Shown piece by piece: positions 50,355 to 60,587 of a stretch of DNA of 64,000 bases. The notes under the pieces were generated by a model. The model was given only the letters and a program-made list of their open reading frames with translations. It had not been told where the DNA came from and made no database searches. Within the stretch, counting starts at the first letter, position 1; the number at the start of each line of letters is the position of its first letter. Source of the DNA: Trichomonas vaginalis G3 (taxonomy: Eukaryota > Parabasalia > Trichomonadida > Trichomonadidae). Made by a program: the position numbers and the translations under genes. The stretch is taken from NCBI RefSeq assembly GCF_026262505.1, contig NC_067206.1:39383660-39447659 (forward strand), in the 5' to 3' direction.

Positions 50355-51848
50355 ATGTACGCCGCTCAGAATATAACGCCAACAGTTTTGGATGCCATGA
50401 ACGGAAATGTTTCCGAATGGTATAACGAATGCGACAATGCCATTAGAAGGTCAGAAATAGTTCCTGGAACTTACGAATATACAACTGCTGTTTCTTATGG
50501 AAACGTAGGTGAGTTTGGAGAAGGTTCTTCAACAACAGTAGATATTGCTTGCGACAGGTTTCATATTATTTCTATTGACAACTCATTCTTATACGTGGAA
50601 CAAGACATTGAAATAAAACCTTCTGCCAAGTTGTCTGACAAGAAAGGTTGCAATGGAATTTTCTATGTCGGATACCAATATGCTCCAGAAGTTTTCATGG
50701 GATATAAGATATATTCTAACTCTGACTTAGTTCAAACAGTAACATGGGCAAACTATGAATGGTTCGCTTTGAGAAACTCAGTACAACCACAAGCTAGAGA
50801 ACAAACAGACCAGTATGCAAATATTGAGAAAATAAGAAGACTTGACCCTAACGTTCCAGGAGTTTATGTTAACCTTTCTGGTTCAGATGGAAATGCTGCC
50901 ACTAAAGTAAAACTGAAACTTAGAGTTCCTTTGTCATCTTTCCTCATCTTCAGGTTTTTAAGATACTTGCCAAACTGGGCAGGAAAAATTTCTATCGAAC
51001 TTACTCCAAGCAAAAATAACTTAGTCATTGCACCAACACAAGACCCATTCACTATTACAGACGTAAAGGGAACAAATCAAACGTCATTCGCCGAATTTTG
51101 CAAAGACAAAGTTGACTTAGACTTTGGTTTCTCAAACTTCAACAATGAAGTAAACTATTATTTCAATGCTGCTGGAACTGCTTGGGACCCAGTTAAGTTC
51201 ACATGCGAAAAATTTGAATGCAAGAGAATAGAAAGCAGACTTGCAGTCTATATGTTGGACCCAGATATTTCAAATGCTTTAGCTGCCAAATATATTGCAG
51301 TTCCACTTATGTTCCCTATACACCAAATATCTGTCAAAGACTTTGCAGGTGAAGTTGGAAACCAAAGTGCTGACCCAGGTGCAAGAACAGATATTGCTTT
51401 AACAACTGCAATGAAACATGCAGATACTATGTTTGTACTGTTCAGACGAACTATAAATGACTATTCTTGTTTCTACAACCCCGGTATTAAATATCATATA
51501 AACATAGATGGCAAATATTATCCAAGAGAAGAATATTCTACAGTTGAGGATATGAGGTCATACAACTTGACATTAGATGCTATGAACTTTAACAACAACT
51601 TCACAACAACCATTAACCCTGAAATGCAAAGTTCTATTATGCCATATGTGAAAGTATGGACTCATACAGGAGGTCAAAAAACTCAATATACAAATGGAGA
51701 CCGTTCAAACTTTTGGCTTGGCATTCCATTTGCTGACTCAGAAGACTTTATGGGTGGTATTTCAACTGTTGGTACTGTACAAATACAATATACTGGTGAC
51801 AGAGACGGTCCAGATGAATTGAAGCAAAGAAGTTTACAAAACCAATAG
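50355..51848 (+). CDS. Major capsid protein, hexon-like (intact)
   Basis: 497 aa from ATG 50355, preceded by TATTTTTACCCATATGAA. Beta-rich throughout, with many Asn/Tyr/Phe loops and no transmembrane segment. The segment KLKLRVPLSSFLIFRFLRYLP about residue 190 and the following amphipathic strand correspond to the region that Polinton, virophage and adenoviral hexon-like capsids share. It aligns with the broken copy at 13052-14625, though diverged. Length is in the normal 450-600 range. Major structural subunit of an icosahedral shell by inference. Confidence 0.75.
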   Translation: MYAAQNITPTVLDAMNGNVSEWYNECDNAIRRSEIVPGTYEYTTAVSYGNVGEFGEGSSTTVDIACDRFHIISIDNSFLYVEQDIEIKPSAKLSDKKGCNGIFYVGYQYAPEVFMGYKIYSNSDLVQTVTWANYEWFALRNSVQPQAREQTDQYANIEKIRRLDPNVPGVYVNLSGSDGNAATKVKLKLRVPLSSFLIFRFLRYLPNWAGKISIELTPSKNNLVIAPTQDPFTITDVKGTNQTSFAEFCKDKVDLDFGFSNFNNEVNYYFNAAGTAWDPVKFTCEKFECKRIESRLAVYMLDPDISNALAAKYIAVPLMFPIHQISVKDFAGEVGNQSADPGARTDIALTTAMKHADTMFVLFRRTINDYSCFYNPGIKYHINIDGKYYPREEYSTVEDMRSYNLTLDAMNFNNNFTTTINPEMQSSIMPYVKVWTHTGGQKTQYTNGDRSNFWLGIPFADSEDFMGGISTVGTVQIQYTGDRDGPDELKQRSLQNQ

Positions 51849-51854
51849 CACTTT

Positions 51855-52100
51855 TCACGGAAGATGCTCTTTTGAAGATTCGTTCGATGAAACCTGCTGG
51901 GGCTCCTCAGATTGGCATAACGACAGCTTCCATCGAGCAGATTTTGGCAGCAGGTCAGTAAGTTGTTCTTGAACTGACTTCTCTCCGTCAAATATTGACA
52001 GTACGCCAGTTTTGACATAATATTGTAAGATAAACTTACCTTTAGAAATATCTGTAAGTTTTGTTGTTATATTTTTGTCAACGTCAAGAACTTTCACCAT
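51855..52100 (-). CDS. Small hypothetical protein opposite to the capsid gene
   Basis: 81 aa from ATG 52100. N-terminal 55 residues look like a small alpha/beta domain (DISKGKFILQYYVKTGVLSIF). The last 20 are polar and may result from a frame break. Convergent with the capsid gene (6-bp gap) and divergent from 52292. Confidence 0.5.
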   Translation of the reverse strand: MVKVLDVDKNITTKLTDISKGKFILQYYVKTGVLSIFDGEKSVQEQLTDLLPKSARWKLSLCQSEEPQQVSSNESSKEHLP

Positions 52101-52291
52101 TTCAGTTATACCAACTTTCTTTGCTTTATGAAAATATTTTGGTTCAGCAAATATTGCTATTCTATAACATTTCCATTGTTTGTATAAAGAACTATTCTGT
52201 CAATGTATTTGTATTGTTTGTGTGTGTAAACTTTGTTCTGCTTCAATTCGAAGAGATACTCGAATACGTCCATCTTTTTATTCTAAGTAAA

Positions 52292-52873
52292 ATGTCATTT
52301 CCGAAAAATAGAAGCGTAAGTGTTTCAAAAGGTTTAATGGCGGTGGCAGATGTGAAGTTAAATTCACCAACTCAAACAAACAGTCAAAGTGTTGTTGTCA
52401 ATGTCAAAGACAGAGATGTTGAAGTGGGGAAACCATACGAAGACGAAGATGGTATAACAATTGTTCCTGTAAAAGAACAACCAACATATCCTGAAGTTAG
52501 CAGAGACTTAAGTTCTGTTGCAGATATTCGAAACGACTACCAACAACTGAAAGACAAACTTCAAACTCAGGAGAAGATTTGTCAAGCTTTAAGTATAATG
52601 TTAAACTTGGTCGAACACAACCCTGTAAAAGTGAACTCATATGTCATTGCACCTCATGAAGTTTTGAAAGAACTATTGAAACTTTTGACAGAGGCAGACG
52701 ATATAAACATCAAAGAAATAGAACCCGACATTAGTTGCTGTGGTGTTTCATATAATGTCATTGACAAGATATACGTTATGAAAGGAGGTGAAACGTTGAA
52801 CTTAAAGTATAGTTTCCCAGACGTCATAAAAATATTTGACGACCACAACATTTCATTAAAATTTATTTGCTAA
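52292..52873 (+). CDS. CC-domain protein beside the penton gene
   Basis: 193 aa from ATG 52292. Intact counterpart of the broken gene at 31645-32260: Ser/Val-rich arm with QSVVVNVKD, central coiled-coil helix (DYQQLKDKLQTQEK), and a C-terminal domain containing EPDISCCG and a YVMKGGETLNLKYS strand. Conserved in both Mavericks directly beside the penton-like gene, which supports a virion role. Unknown family. Confidence 0.65.
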   Translation: MSFPKNRSVSVSKGLMAVADVKLNSPTQTNSQSVVVNVKDRDVEVGKPYEDEDGITIVPVKEQPTYPEVSRDLSSVADIRNDYQQLKDKLQTQEKICQALSIMLNLVEHNPVKVNSYVIAPHEVLKELLKLLTEADDINIKEIEPDISCCGVSYNVIDKIYVMKGGETLNLKYSFPDVIKIFDDHNISLKFIC

Positions 52874-52879
52874 GTAAAA

Positions 52880-53110
52880 ATGTCAAAACTTCTTGAAAGA
52901 TGTTTGAAGAAAAATAATATAGACTTTATTTCATGTAAAGGACTTTACACACTTTTGAACGATATGAAAGACCCTGTTTTGTTTGTTCGTGTAGACAAAG
53001 GAAAGTTCTATGTCTTTACAAAATATTTGAACTTCTTAGACAGAGAACTTCAAGAAACGCCATGTGAAAGTTTAGATGAAGTTCTTCTCCACTTTCAGAA
53101 AAACTTTTAA
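52880..53110 (+). CDS. Small conserved protein (76 aa)
   Basis: Starts 6 bp after the previous stop. Alternating basic helix, V/F/Y-rich strand (VLFVRVDKGKFYVF) and acidic helix. Counterpart of 31409-31648. The penton gene follows after 10 bp, so these three are probably one transcription unit. Confidence 0.6.
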   Translation: MSKLLERCLKKNNIDFISCKGLYTLLNDMKDPVLFVRVDKGKFYVFTKYLNFLDRELQETPCESLDEVLLHFQKNF

Positions 53111-53120
53111 ATATATATAA

Positions 53121-53909
53121 ATGGCAGAAGATATAATGGTTTATACTATTACGACTAAAAACCCTGAGTCATATAATTCTATAACAACAAACTTACAAAG
53201 TCCTCAAGGACGATATTGTAAACTAACCTTAAACACAATGACGACTAAAGCCTGTTTTGCTCTTTTGACACCAGAAGACTTTATTGTTGTGAATGGTAAA
53301 AAATACTCCTTTGAAGATACTTACTCAGATATACCACCAACAGGTTTTGTTGACTTATTTAATACTTTAAGTACGGGTGTAACATGTGCTGCAACTAGAG
53401 CAGGTTTCATTATGTTTGGATGTCCGACTGAGTTTACTATAAACAATATGAGCTATAATACAAAACTTATTTCTGGTTTTTACTACCAACAGTTTCCTAT
53501 AACAGGAAAAGGTGTCATACAAGGAATGTCTATTCCATTGACATTAAGCACACCAATCTTATATATTGTTTCAAACTTAGGTTCAAAGTGTTATTCGAAT
53601 GTCGACAGAAACTATTATGACCAAAAGATACTTATGCGTATAAACAATACTTTCTCTGCTGGTTTGCCTATTGTTCATTCGAATGCAGAATTTTCAACCT
53701 TAGTGAACTCAAACACTTTGGCAAGTATAACGTTGACATTAGTTGACGCAAACTTTGTTCCTGTAAAACTTTTATGTCCTATGTATTTGTCAATGACGGC
53801 AGAAAGTTTCGAATTGGAAGATGCAACTGGTGAAAGTATTGTATTACAAGAACAACTTCAACAACAAATAGCTCAAGAACAACAAATGCAACAACAAAGT
53901 CAAGAATAA
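53121..53909 (+). CDS. Penton-like minor capsid protein (intact)
   Basis: 262 aa, ATG 53121 after AAATATATATAA. Beta-rich body, a C-terminal tail LASITLTLVDANFVPVKL followed by a Gln-rich end (about 25 residues). The closing pattern 'I-x-L-x-L-x-D-x-x-x-x-P-x-x-L' is typical of minor capsid proteins of Mavericks and virophages and forms the last strand of a jelly roll. Aligns with the mariner-split gene at 29368-31448. Confidence 0.7.
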   Translation: MAEDIMVYTITTKNPESYNSITTNLQSPQGRYCKLTLNTMTTKACFALLTPEDFIVVNGKKYSFEDTYSDIPPTGFVDLFNTLSTGVTCAATRAGFIMFGCPTEFTINNMSYNTKLISGFYYQQFPITGKGVIQGMSIPLTLSTPILYIVSNLGSKCYSNVDRNYYDQKILMRINNTFSAGLPIVHSNAEFSTLVNSNTLASITLTLVDANFVPVKLLCPMYLSMTAESFELEDATGESIVLQEQLQQQIAQEQQMQQQSQE

Positions 53910-53937
53910 AAAAAATATTTTTTTTATTTTTATAAAA

Positions 53938-55224
53938 ATGTACAGAATAGATGTTTCAGATTTTTATGACTTCCAAGCATTCAGAAATATGTGTCCATTT
54001 AGAGACTATAACAAAGCAGTCGAGAATTTGAAACGTTTAGTCATTTATGTCGACTCTGCCCCAGAATGTTATGTTATGAAAGAATGGGATGTTGTCTTTA
54101 ACAAACCAAGAGCAACAATAGTTTCAGAACAAGAATGTAGACAGAAACTTAAGAAAATAAAAGTCGTACAAGTTGGCATGAAGATGTTAGATGCTTGGGA
54201 TATCTTATTGTCAAAGTTAGAAGATTTTTCAGTTCGAGGTATAAAGTTCTATACACCTTCTCCAAACTTCTATTCTATCTTCACTGGATATAAATATGAA
54301 CAAGTAGAATGGAAAGAAAATATTATAGAAGCTTGGTTAGACCATGTCAAAGAAATTATATGCAATGGAAACGAAAAGGTTTATGAGTATATCTTATGTT
54401 GGTTTGCAAACATCTTACAACATCCAAGTGCTAAAAATGAAACTGCTCTCATTATAATTGGAAAACAAGGAACTGGTAAGAACACATTCTTTACAGATAT
54501 TTTGCAAACTGTTAGAGGGCTATTCGAACCCGAATATGACAAACTTAGAAAACATCTGCGGTAAATTTAACTCCTCAATAGAGAATATGAAACTTATAGT
54601 TTGCAATGAACTTCAAAGTATAGATACAACAAAAGTTTTGAACTCAGATGCTTTGAAGAGTCTTATAACAGACAAAGTTGGAGTTGTTGAAAGAAAGTAT
54701 AAAGACCAAAGAGTTTGTGAAAATGTTGCAAACTTCATTATGGTTTCAAACAATGTTGTTCCGATGAAGTTAGAAAGTTCTGACAGAAGATATGTAGTTG
54801 TCAGAACGTCAGATTCTCATATGCAAGATACAGAATATTTTGACGACTTAGCAGAAACTTTGACATCTGACTTTTACAACCACTTGTTCTCATATTTTTG
54901 ACATTAGATATTTCAAAGTTCAATCCAAGACAAATTCCACATACCGAAGAGAGACAAACATTGTTAGAAGCAAACAAGAGTGTATATGAACTGTTCATAG
55001 ATGAAACTGACTTTGAGTGTTTAGATGAAAGGTCATTGTACGATTCGTATAAACAATATTGTCAAGAATATGGTTATATGACAGCGTCTAAACGAACATT
55101 CTTGGCAAATGTCAAAAGTCTTTTAGACGTACAGAATGGTGTATATACAAAGAAAATTTTTATGAGTAAATTTAAAAAAAAATTTTTTTATCCGATAGAA
55201 AAGATGGCAAAATATCTTCAGTAA
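53938..55224 (+). pseudogene. SF3 (D5-like) primase-helicase, two frameshifts
   Basis: ATG 53938 after TTTATTTTTATAAAA. Walker A GKQGTGKN (residues 175-182), then a break near 54520; the next frame carries Walker B LIVCNELQS and motif C NFIMVSNN, and the SSDRRYVVVRT sequence typical of these helicases. A second break in a run of five T near 54895 leads to the C-terminal winged-helix part (SLYDSYKQYCQEYGYMTASK). Joined about 425 residues. Role: origin unwinding and primer supply for element replication. The first Maverick encodes only the C-terminal domain (20240-20560). Confidence 0.82.
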
Positions 55225-55232
55225 ACAAGTAC

Positions 55233-55622
55233 ATGTCAGGACTTAAAGAAGAACTAGACCCATTCACATATTTGAATGTTTACTTCTACCATTTTGAAAA
55301 GTCTTCATTCAGCAAAGTTTGGAACATCGAACCAGTTAAGTTTGCTATTGTGACTAAAAATGGTGCGAAATTTGAAGACTTAGACATAGAAGGTTTGTTA
55401 GCAGTCAAAGAAAATTTTGACAGAAGGTTCTCAAACCTTAAAGAAGGCAAAGCATACAAACTTGTTATACCTTATGAACCAAAGAAGACAGACGACTATG
55501 AATATTATGAGTCTAAGATAGTTGAAGTTCAAGGTAAATTGGGTAAAAAGATTTTAGAGTCTAAGCCAGTGTTTGCTCCTAAAGAGGAAGAGAACATTGA
55601 CATTGACCCAGAAATGTTCTAA
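55233..55622 (+). CDS. Hypothetical protein
   Basis: 129 aa from ATG 55233. An upstream ATG (55205), which follows a TTTTTTTATCCGATAG promoter, is one base out of frame; with a single added base it would extend the product by about 10 residues (SSVNKYM). Acidic C-terminus (EEENIDIDPEMF). Mixed alpha/beta. No family recognised. Convergent with 55639-56101. Confidence 0.55.
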   Translation: MSGLKEELDPFTYLNVYFYHFEKSSFSKVWNIEPVKFAIVTKNGAKFEDLDIEGLLAVKENFDRRFSNLKEGKAYKLVIPYEPKKTDDYEYYESKIVEVQGKLGKKILESKPVFAPKEEENIDIDPEMF

Positions 55623-55638
55623 AAATAAAATTTTATTT

Positions 55639-56101
55639 TTACATGTCAAATTTCTTTTTCTCTGGAACTGGTTCAGGTTCTTTCTTCTCTTCTACTTTCT
55701 TCTCTTCTCTTTCTTCTTTCTTTTCTCTCTTCTTCTTTTCTGGTGGAGTTATGTCAAATTTCTCCGAACCATATTTATGTAAAAGTTCTTTGTCCTTTAA
55801 TAGCTCATCTATTCTGTTTTCTATTTCATCTTCAAGAACAGCGCATGTGTCTTCTTTGCATTCTAAGAACTTTTGTTGGACTTCATCTTTCCAATCGGCG
55901 TCATCTCTGTCAACAAGTCTGTCATTGACAAATTTTAAGACTGCTCTTTGTAATGTTTTATGGTTCTTGTCATATTCCCAGAAACAGAACTTTAGAACAA
56001 ATTCACCTTTCTTGTTTACACTATGTAAGATTTTATGGTCGACAGATGTTTTGCTGTCGAAAAAGCTTGTCTCGAATATAGATAGCGAAATCGCTAGACA
56101 T
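55639..56101 (-). pseudogene. Hypothetical protein with charged repeat tail, one-base insertion
   Basis: True start is probably ATG 56101 (SSDFAIYIRD), where a copy at 63831 starts as well. A spare G near 56060 shifts the frame relative to that copy; after it the frame is DSKTSVDHKIL... to 55639. Body about 110 residues, then a Lys/Glu/Pro-rich tail (EKKKREKKEEREEKKVEEKK). Shares a 36-bp bidirectional promoter (TTTTCTAAAAGATAAAAATT) with the ATPase gene. Confidence 0.6.
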
Positions 56102-56137
56102 TTTCTAAAAGATAAAAATTTTAATTTTTCTAAAAAT

Positions 56138-57012
56138 ATGTTAGAAAAAAAGTTTGCTGACATTGACAAAAAATTTGAGAATGTTTTAAACAAGAACAAG
56201 AGGAAGTTAGAAAATGCTCAGATAAAGCCTATACATGAAAGTTCTTATTTGCTCAGAATGGTATAACAGGTCTAATTGCACCACCTGGGTCGGGTAAGAC
56301 TTTCACTTATCTTAAAATGGCTGCACAACAACAAGAACTAGATGAGAAGAACCCATTCTATGAGTTAGTTGTTATTTGTAGTACTTCTGGTCAATTTGAC
56401 CAAACCGTCAATTCGTTCAAAGATATTATAAAGAAGTCTAAGTTAGTATGTATAAAGGATACTGAGTTGTTAGATTGGATAAAGAAGTACCAAAGAAGAG
56501 TTTTGAAGTACAATGCTATAAATGAGTATATAAATTCTAAGTTTAAAGACCCAAATGAGGAAATGCAGAGAATATTAGAGAAGAAACACTTCAGAAACAA
56601 ACAGAAAGAGATAGAATACATTTCGAAGAAATTGCAATCTTACGATTGGAAGACATACCCTCATAGGTGTCTTCTTATCTTAGATGACTTTGCTTCTCAT
56701 CCTTTGCTTAAGAATAGAGAACAAGATATGTGTCGAATTCTTAAGAAGCTCAGACACTTTAACATCTCAGTTGTCATTTGTGTACAGACAGCAAAGAGTT
56801 TAAGTAAGGATGTTAAAAGAATACTTACTGACATTATACTTTTCCCCGGATTGTCCGAAGACGATTTCATGGAACTTATGAAAGAGTCCATGGCAGGTAA
56901 GTTTGACAGACATGAACTATGGGAGAAGTACAAAGTCATACAAGACCCTCATACTTCTTTCAGAATTCATATCTACGCAAACAAAGTTCAAATTGTAAAA
57001 AGTCAAGCGTAA
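56138..57012 (+). pseudogene. Packaging ATPase, single-base deletion
   Basis: ATG 56138. Frame breaks near 56238 where CATGAAAGTTC replaces CATGACAAGTTC of the inverted copy at 63.7 kb, a direct view of a one-base loss. After the break: Walker A APPGSGKT (just before 56317), Walker B CLLILDDF, then CVQTAKSLSKDVKR. About 290 residues when read through. Related to, but distinct from, the first element's ATPase. Drives DNA into capsids by family analogy. Confidence 0.85.
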
Positions 57013-57027
57013 AAATAAAGAGTTCAT

Positions 57028-57918
57028 TTACTCTGCTTGTTTGAAGTTGTCAAAATACTCTGTTATTTTTTCTTTCAGTAGCGGTAAGTCTTCTTTGAAG
57101 GTAAGTATTGTACAACCTTTCATATCATAGTGTGTTTGAGGTAACGTATCTTGAACTATTTGTTTCACATCTTCATTCGGTGTCATTGAAATCGGTAAGT
57201 TTTCGCGATAGAACCAATTTCTGTCAGATTTGTAAATCTTAGCAAGGTCGTAAAAGCTTTTGTTGTTTCTTCTGACTAAATGCAACATAACCATATCTTT
57301 ATCTTCTTCATTTTCCATCTCTTCAGTATAAATCATATACTTATAGTTCTTTTCCTTTCCTTTTGGTACCGAACGTGGTATTCTTTTCTGAATGTTTTTG
57401 TCTTTTGCTTCAATGACTTCATCTTTTGCTTGAAGTTTCTTTTCCATCTCTTCACGTTCTTGTCTATGAATTTCGTCAAGAAGTCTGTAAACATGCCATG
57501 CATAACGAGGCGAAGCCCGCAGACAGCAATTTACTAATGAATCATTGTTATTGTTACTATAATTGTTATGCCTCTGTTAATGTTTAGGTTTGGTCTAAAT
57601 TTTTTTACTTGTAGTTTTTCTATATAATGTTTGTGTTAGTTCTGATGCGCGGTAATATATGTTCGGTTTCTAGGTGAGGAATTGTTCGAAGGCTCATAAG
57701 TTTTTCGTTTGTTGGTTGCTTTTTGGTTTTTGATATCGCAAGTTCGTCTGCGTTTTAGTGTCTGGAGGCAAAAACATGCTGTCAAAAATACTTTGCATTT
57801 GGTACATATCGTCTTTTGACTGAACGAATGAAGACGTAACTGTTTTTATTGTATGTACTCGTATTCTTCATTTATAGCTTCATGAACGATAGCAGTTGTT
57901 GTGTTCTCTGATTGTTGA
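57028..57918 (-). pseudogene. KilA-N/Bro-like gene with replaced middle
   Basis: C-terminal 139 codons (57447-57028) are close to the intact protein at 21410-22234. N-terminal codons survive in bits (57785-57918). The DNA between about 57540 and 57784 does not match the intact gene, is rich in T and codes nothing. Either an insertion with deletion or a wrong assembly join. The gene retains the promoter box upstream. Confidence 0.75.
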
Positions 57919-58064
57919 CATTTATTTTTATATAACAAAATAAAAAAAAAAAATAAAAATAAAACTAACTTTATTTTTTATTTGGGGAAAATTCATGAAA
58001 ATTCAAGAGGTGAGAAAAAGGTGAAAAAACAGGTGAGATCTCACCCTTCACCTAAACATTATTT
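57919..58064 (-). promoter_or_regulatory. Promoter box and palindrome of the KilA-N copy
   Basis: Shared box (AATAAAGTTAGTTTTATTT read on minus) at 57935-57980 followed upstream by GGTGAGATCTCACC (58032-58045) enclosed by AGGTGA...TTCACCT, the variant in which both arms carry G/C where other copies carry T/A. Confidence 0.75.
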
Positions 58065-59422
58065 TTGCTGAAAAGTGTCATTTTTTCATGTCCGAAGACT
58101 CGATGGCAACACTTCCAAAATACCGACGAACTCAGAAGAGCAGCATGGCAGTATTCTTTTGACAACTGTTCTTTGGTTCTCCAGGTAACCTTGGAAAATG
58201 CTGAAGAGCTTTTCCCCCGCGAAACACAGAGAAGGGAATTTTTGGAGAAATTGCACCTCCAATACTACCTGACAAACAAAGGGTAAACAAAGGGAAAATA
58301 AAGCCTAAAAACTTAACGTTAAATAAGTGACATTTTTATGAGCTCCGATCACCGATGAAGAAAACTTGTCAGAATGTTAGCAGCTTTACTTCCCCGAGGA
58401 GGATGGAAAGCGTATACATACCATCAGGTTCAAAACAACGAAACCTGGAATGCGTAACAAAATTCGCAATTACTATGACCCATTGGAATGTAGTACGAAA
58501 AAGGTTCCTAAACAAGAGAAACCAGGACTCTAAACAACTCAGAAAATGAAAGAAATAAAAAGTTTAATCGTAAATTGTTTATTTTTTTACTTGTATGGGC
58601 AAGCTGCAGAATGAAGTGACTATCTCAGTCCTTTGTCTTGACCAGTTTGGACGGCTCTATGCGAGTACGTCTCGTTTTGCGGTCTCCAGCTGGTGTCTTG
58701 ACCTTCGTAATTGGCGGCATTTCTTGGAAGCTCCACTGTAAATGGTTGTAGGATGAAGCAGTCTCCGACTGCTTGAGGGTAAGTCATTGCACGCGTCAGA
58801 CACCGAGATCTGTGGTACGAGTCGAATGCTGGTCCGATTTGAGGGAAGAGAGTGAAGAGCCTGTTCTTCCTCATGGGGGTAGTAGCATACTCTTTGCGTA
58901 AGCGTTCAGACCTTCCTCGAACTCTTGGTCCTCTCTAGTTCGATTGAGATTGCGGAATTGTGGGGCAGGTTTTGCAAGAAAACATCCAAGGGTTGGGGAA
59001 GTAAGGCATAGGCTGAGAGAGAGGTAGTTTCGGTCGGAAGCCTTGTGGTAGGATAGTCAACCTTGAGGTGGAAAATTGGTAGTGAGATTTGGTGGAAGGG
59101 ACTTGCTGGAACTGAGGTTCTGAGTGAGACTGTTGTGGTTCTTTAGGTTCTCTGGTTTTGGCGAAATGGACTCGGTTGTGGGACGTGGACATCTGTTTGT
59201 GCTTAACCGTCGGAAGGAAAACTTTCCTGTCGGAAGGAAGAACTTTCCTGTTGGAAGGAAAAACTTTTCCTGTCGGAAGGAAAAACTTTTCCTGTCGGAA
59301 GGAAAAACTTTTCCTGTCGGAAGGAAAAACTTTTCCTGAAGTTCGACCAAAAAGTTCTCAATTTTCGAAAATTTGAATGGTTTACGGACGGACAACTGGA
59401 AAAACTTTTCCTGTCAGGGAAG
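58065..59422. other. Unresolved region before the gap
   Basis: Several short frames (58065-58286, 58355-58549, 58620-58874 and 58935-59395 minus) with higher GC than the surroundings but no recognised product. The sequence next to the gap has a 22-bp tandem (GGAAGGAAAAACTTTTCCTG plus TC) in about six copies at 59210-59340, repeated once more at 59398-59418. It could be one broken repetitive gene. Confidence 0.4.
59210..59345. repeat. 22-bp tandem repeat
   Basis: About six copies of a unit containing GGAAGGAAAAACTTTTCCTG, nearly self-complementary around AAAACTTTT. Lies at the contig edge; copy number is uncertain. Confidence 0.85.
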
Positions 59423-59447
59423 NNNNNNNNNNNNNNNNNNNNNNNNN
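59423..59447. other. Assembly gap (25 N)
   Basis: A run of 25 N. True distance and order across it are unknown. Confidence 0.99.
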
Positions 59448-59931
59448 GTGGTAAGCATACCGTTTGATTTTACTACTATAGCGAAGAAACAAAGACTCTT
59501 TCTACTTTTATTACCGGCAGCGTAAACTATAGGAAATTACAAGTATATTTTACTAAGCAGGCTATGCTTATGTAAACGCTTAGTTAGGATACAGATGGAA
59601 AATACGTTCAAATACTTCTTAACAAATTTCAGAAGAAGCTATATGGCATACCATTTTTAAAAACAGTATATTTTTAGACCATATATTAAAATGCTTTCAG
59701 GTTGAAAAAAACAAAGAACAAAGTAGCAGATACAAAACCGTTGACTATATTCTTTACAAATGCGTAGGACTATATCGATGAAGAAATTTTACTGCGAATT
59801 GTCTTTCTATATTAACTACGGAAAAGTGCTGGAAAAATTATTGAATGTGAAGATATTAGAAATAACATTTTTTCTAACATCGTAGAAAACTCATAAACAA
59901 TTATTTTTGTGAATAGTGTAAGCGAGCTCAT
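59448..59931. other. No recognised feature
   Basis: AT-rich, no open frame, no repeat. Confidence 0.4.
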
Positions 59932-60001
59932 AGGCTCAGGTGGTATGGGCTACCTCTTAAAGAGGCGTCGACAGACCTCGGTCAAATCCCGATTGCGCGC
60001 A
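59932..60001 (+). tRNA. Possible tRNA or tRNA-like sequence
   Basis: An A-box-like TAGGCTCAGGTGG and a B-box-like GGTCAAATCCC lie at normal distance and a T6 run follows the 3' end. GCTC/GGGC can form a D stem. Acceptor GCGAGC/GCGCGC pairs with one mismatch. Both boxes differ from consensus by one base, in a region where single-base errors are frequent. The anticodon loop around CTCTTAAAG is ambiguous. Could also be a degenerate copy. Confidence 0.35.
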
Positions 60002-60124
60002 GGTTTTTTCCTTTTATGCAAGTGAAAAATTTCATTACATAGGTTACTTTTGGTGTTGACCCTAGTAAGAAAATAGAACGATATAGTTACATTTGTTTAG
60101 GTTGACGATTAACAAATCTTCACT

Positions 60125-60485
60125 GCTTCCAGCAGTACTGTACTGTCAGTAAAAGTGACTGGTACTGTTCAGTAAAAGTTACTGCCTACTGTCAGTAAAA
60201 GTACTGCTACTGTCAGAAAAAAGTACTGCTACTGACAGTAAAAGTACTGCTACGTACAGTAAAATACTGCTACGTTCAGTAAGTACGTGCTAGAGAGCAG
60301 TAATAAAAGGAAATGTTGGAGAGGGTTTTCGGACGATAAAGTACTGCTACTGTCAGTAAAAGTACTTCTGCTACTGTCAGTAAAAAGTACTTGCTACTGT
60401 CAGTTAAAAGTACTGCTACTGTCGAAAAAAAGTACTGCTACTGTCCAGTAAAAGTACTGCTACTGTCAAGTAGCAGTTACTGCTA
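60125..60485. repeat. Degenerate ~21-bp repeat
   Basis: About 14 irregular copies of AGTAAAAGTACTGCTACTGTC, with many small indels. Probably real tandem DNA plus poor sequence. Confidence 0.8.
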
Positions 60486-60587
60486 GGAGCAGAGATTTTT
60501 ATCGTTGTGGTCCGACGGTTTAAGCCACAAACGAATGTCCGACGTCCACCAAAAAATATTTTTTATTTTTATTGTAAGAAAACTGAA

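Larger units (their letters stand above)
45004..58064 (+). mobile_element. Second Maverick-like gene block (boundaries not found)
   Basis: Contains a capsid protein, a penton-like protein and the two small genes beside it (same order as in the first element), SF3 helicase, packaging ATPase and KilA-N relic. TIRs were not recognised. No PolB or integrase seen on this side of the gap. Protein identity to the first element is low in the capsid module but high in the KilA-N and promoter parts, so it is a different Maverick lineage that shares the accessory island. Left limit is arbitrary at the A-run/hairpin. Confidence 0.7.
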
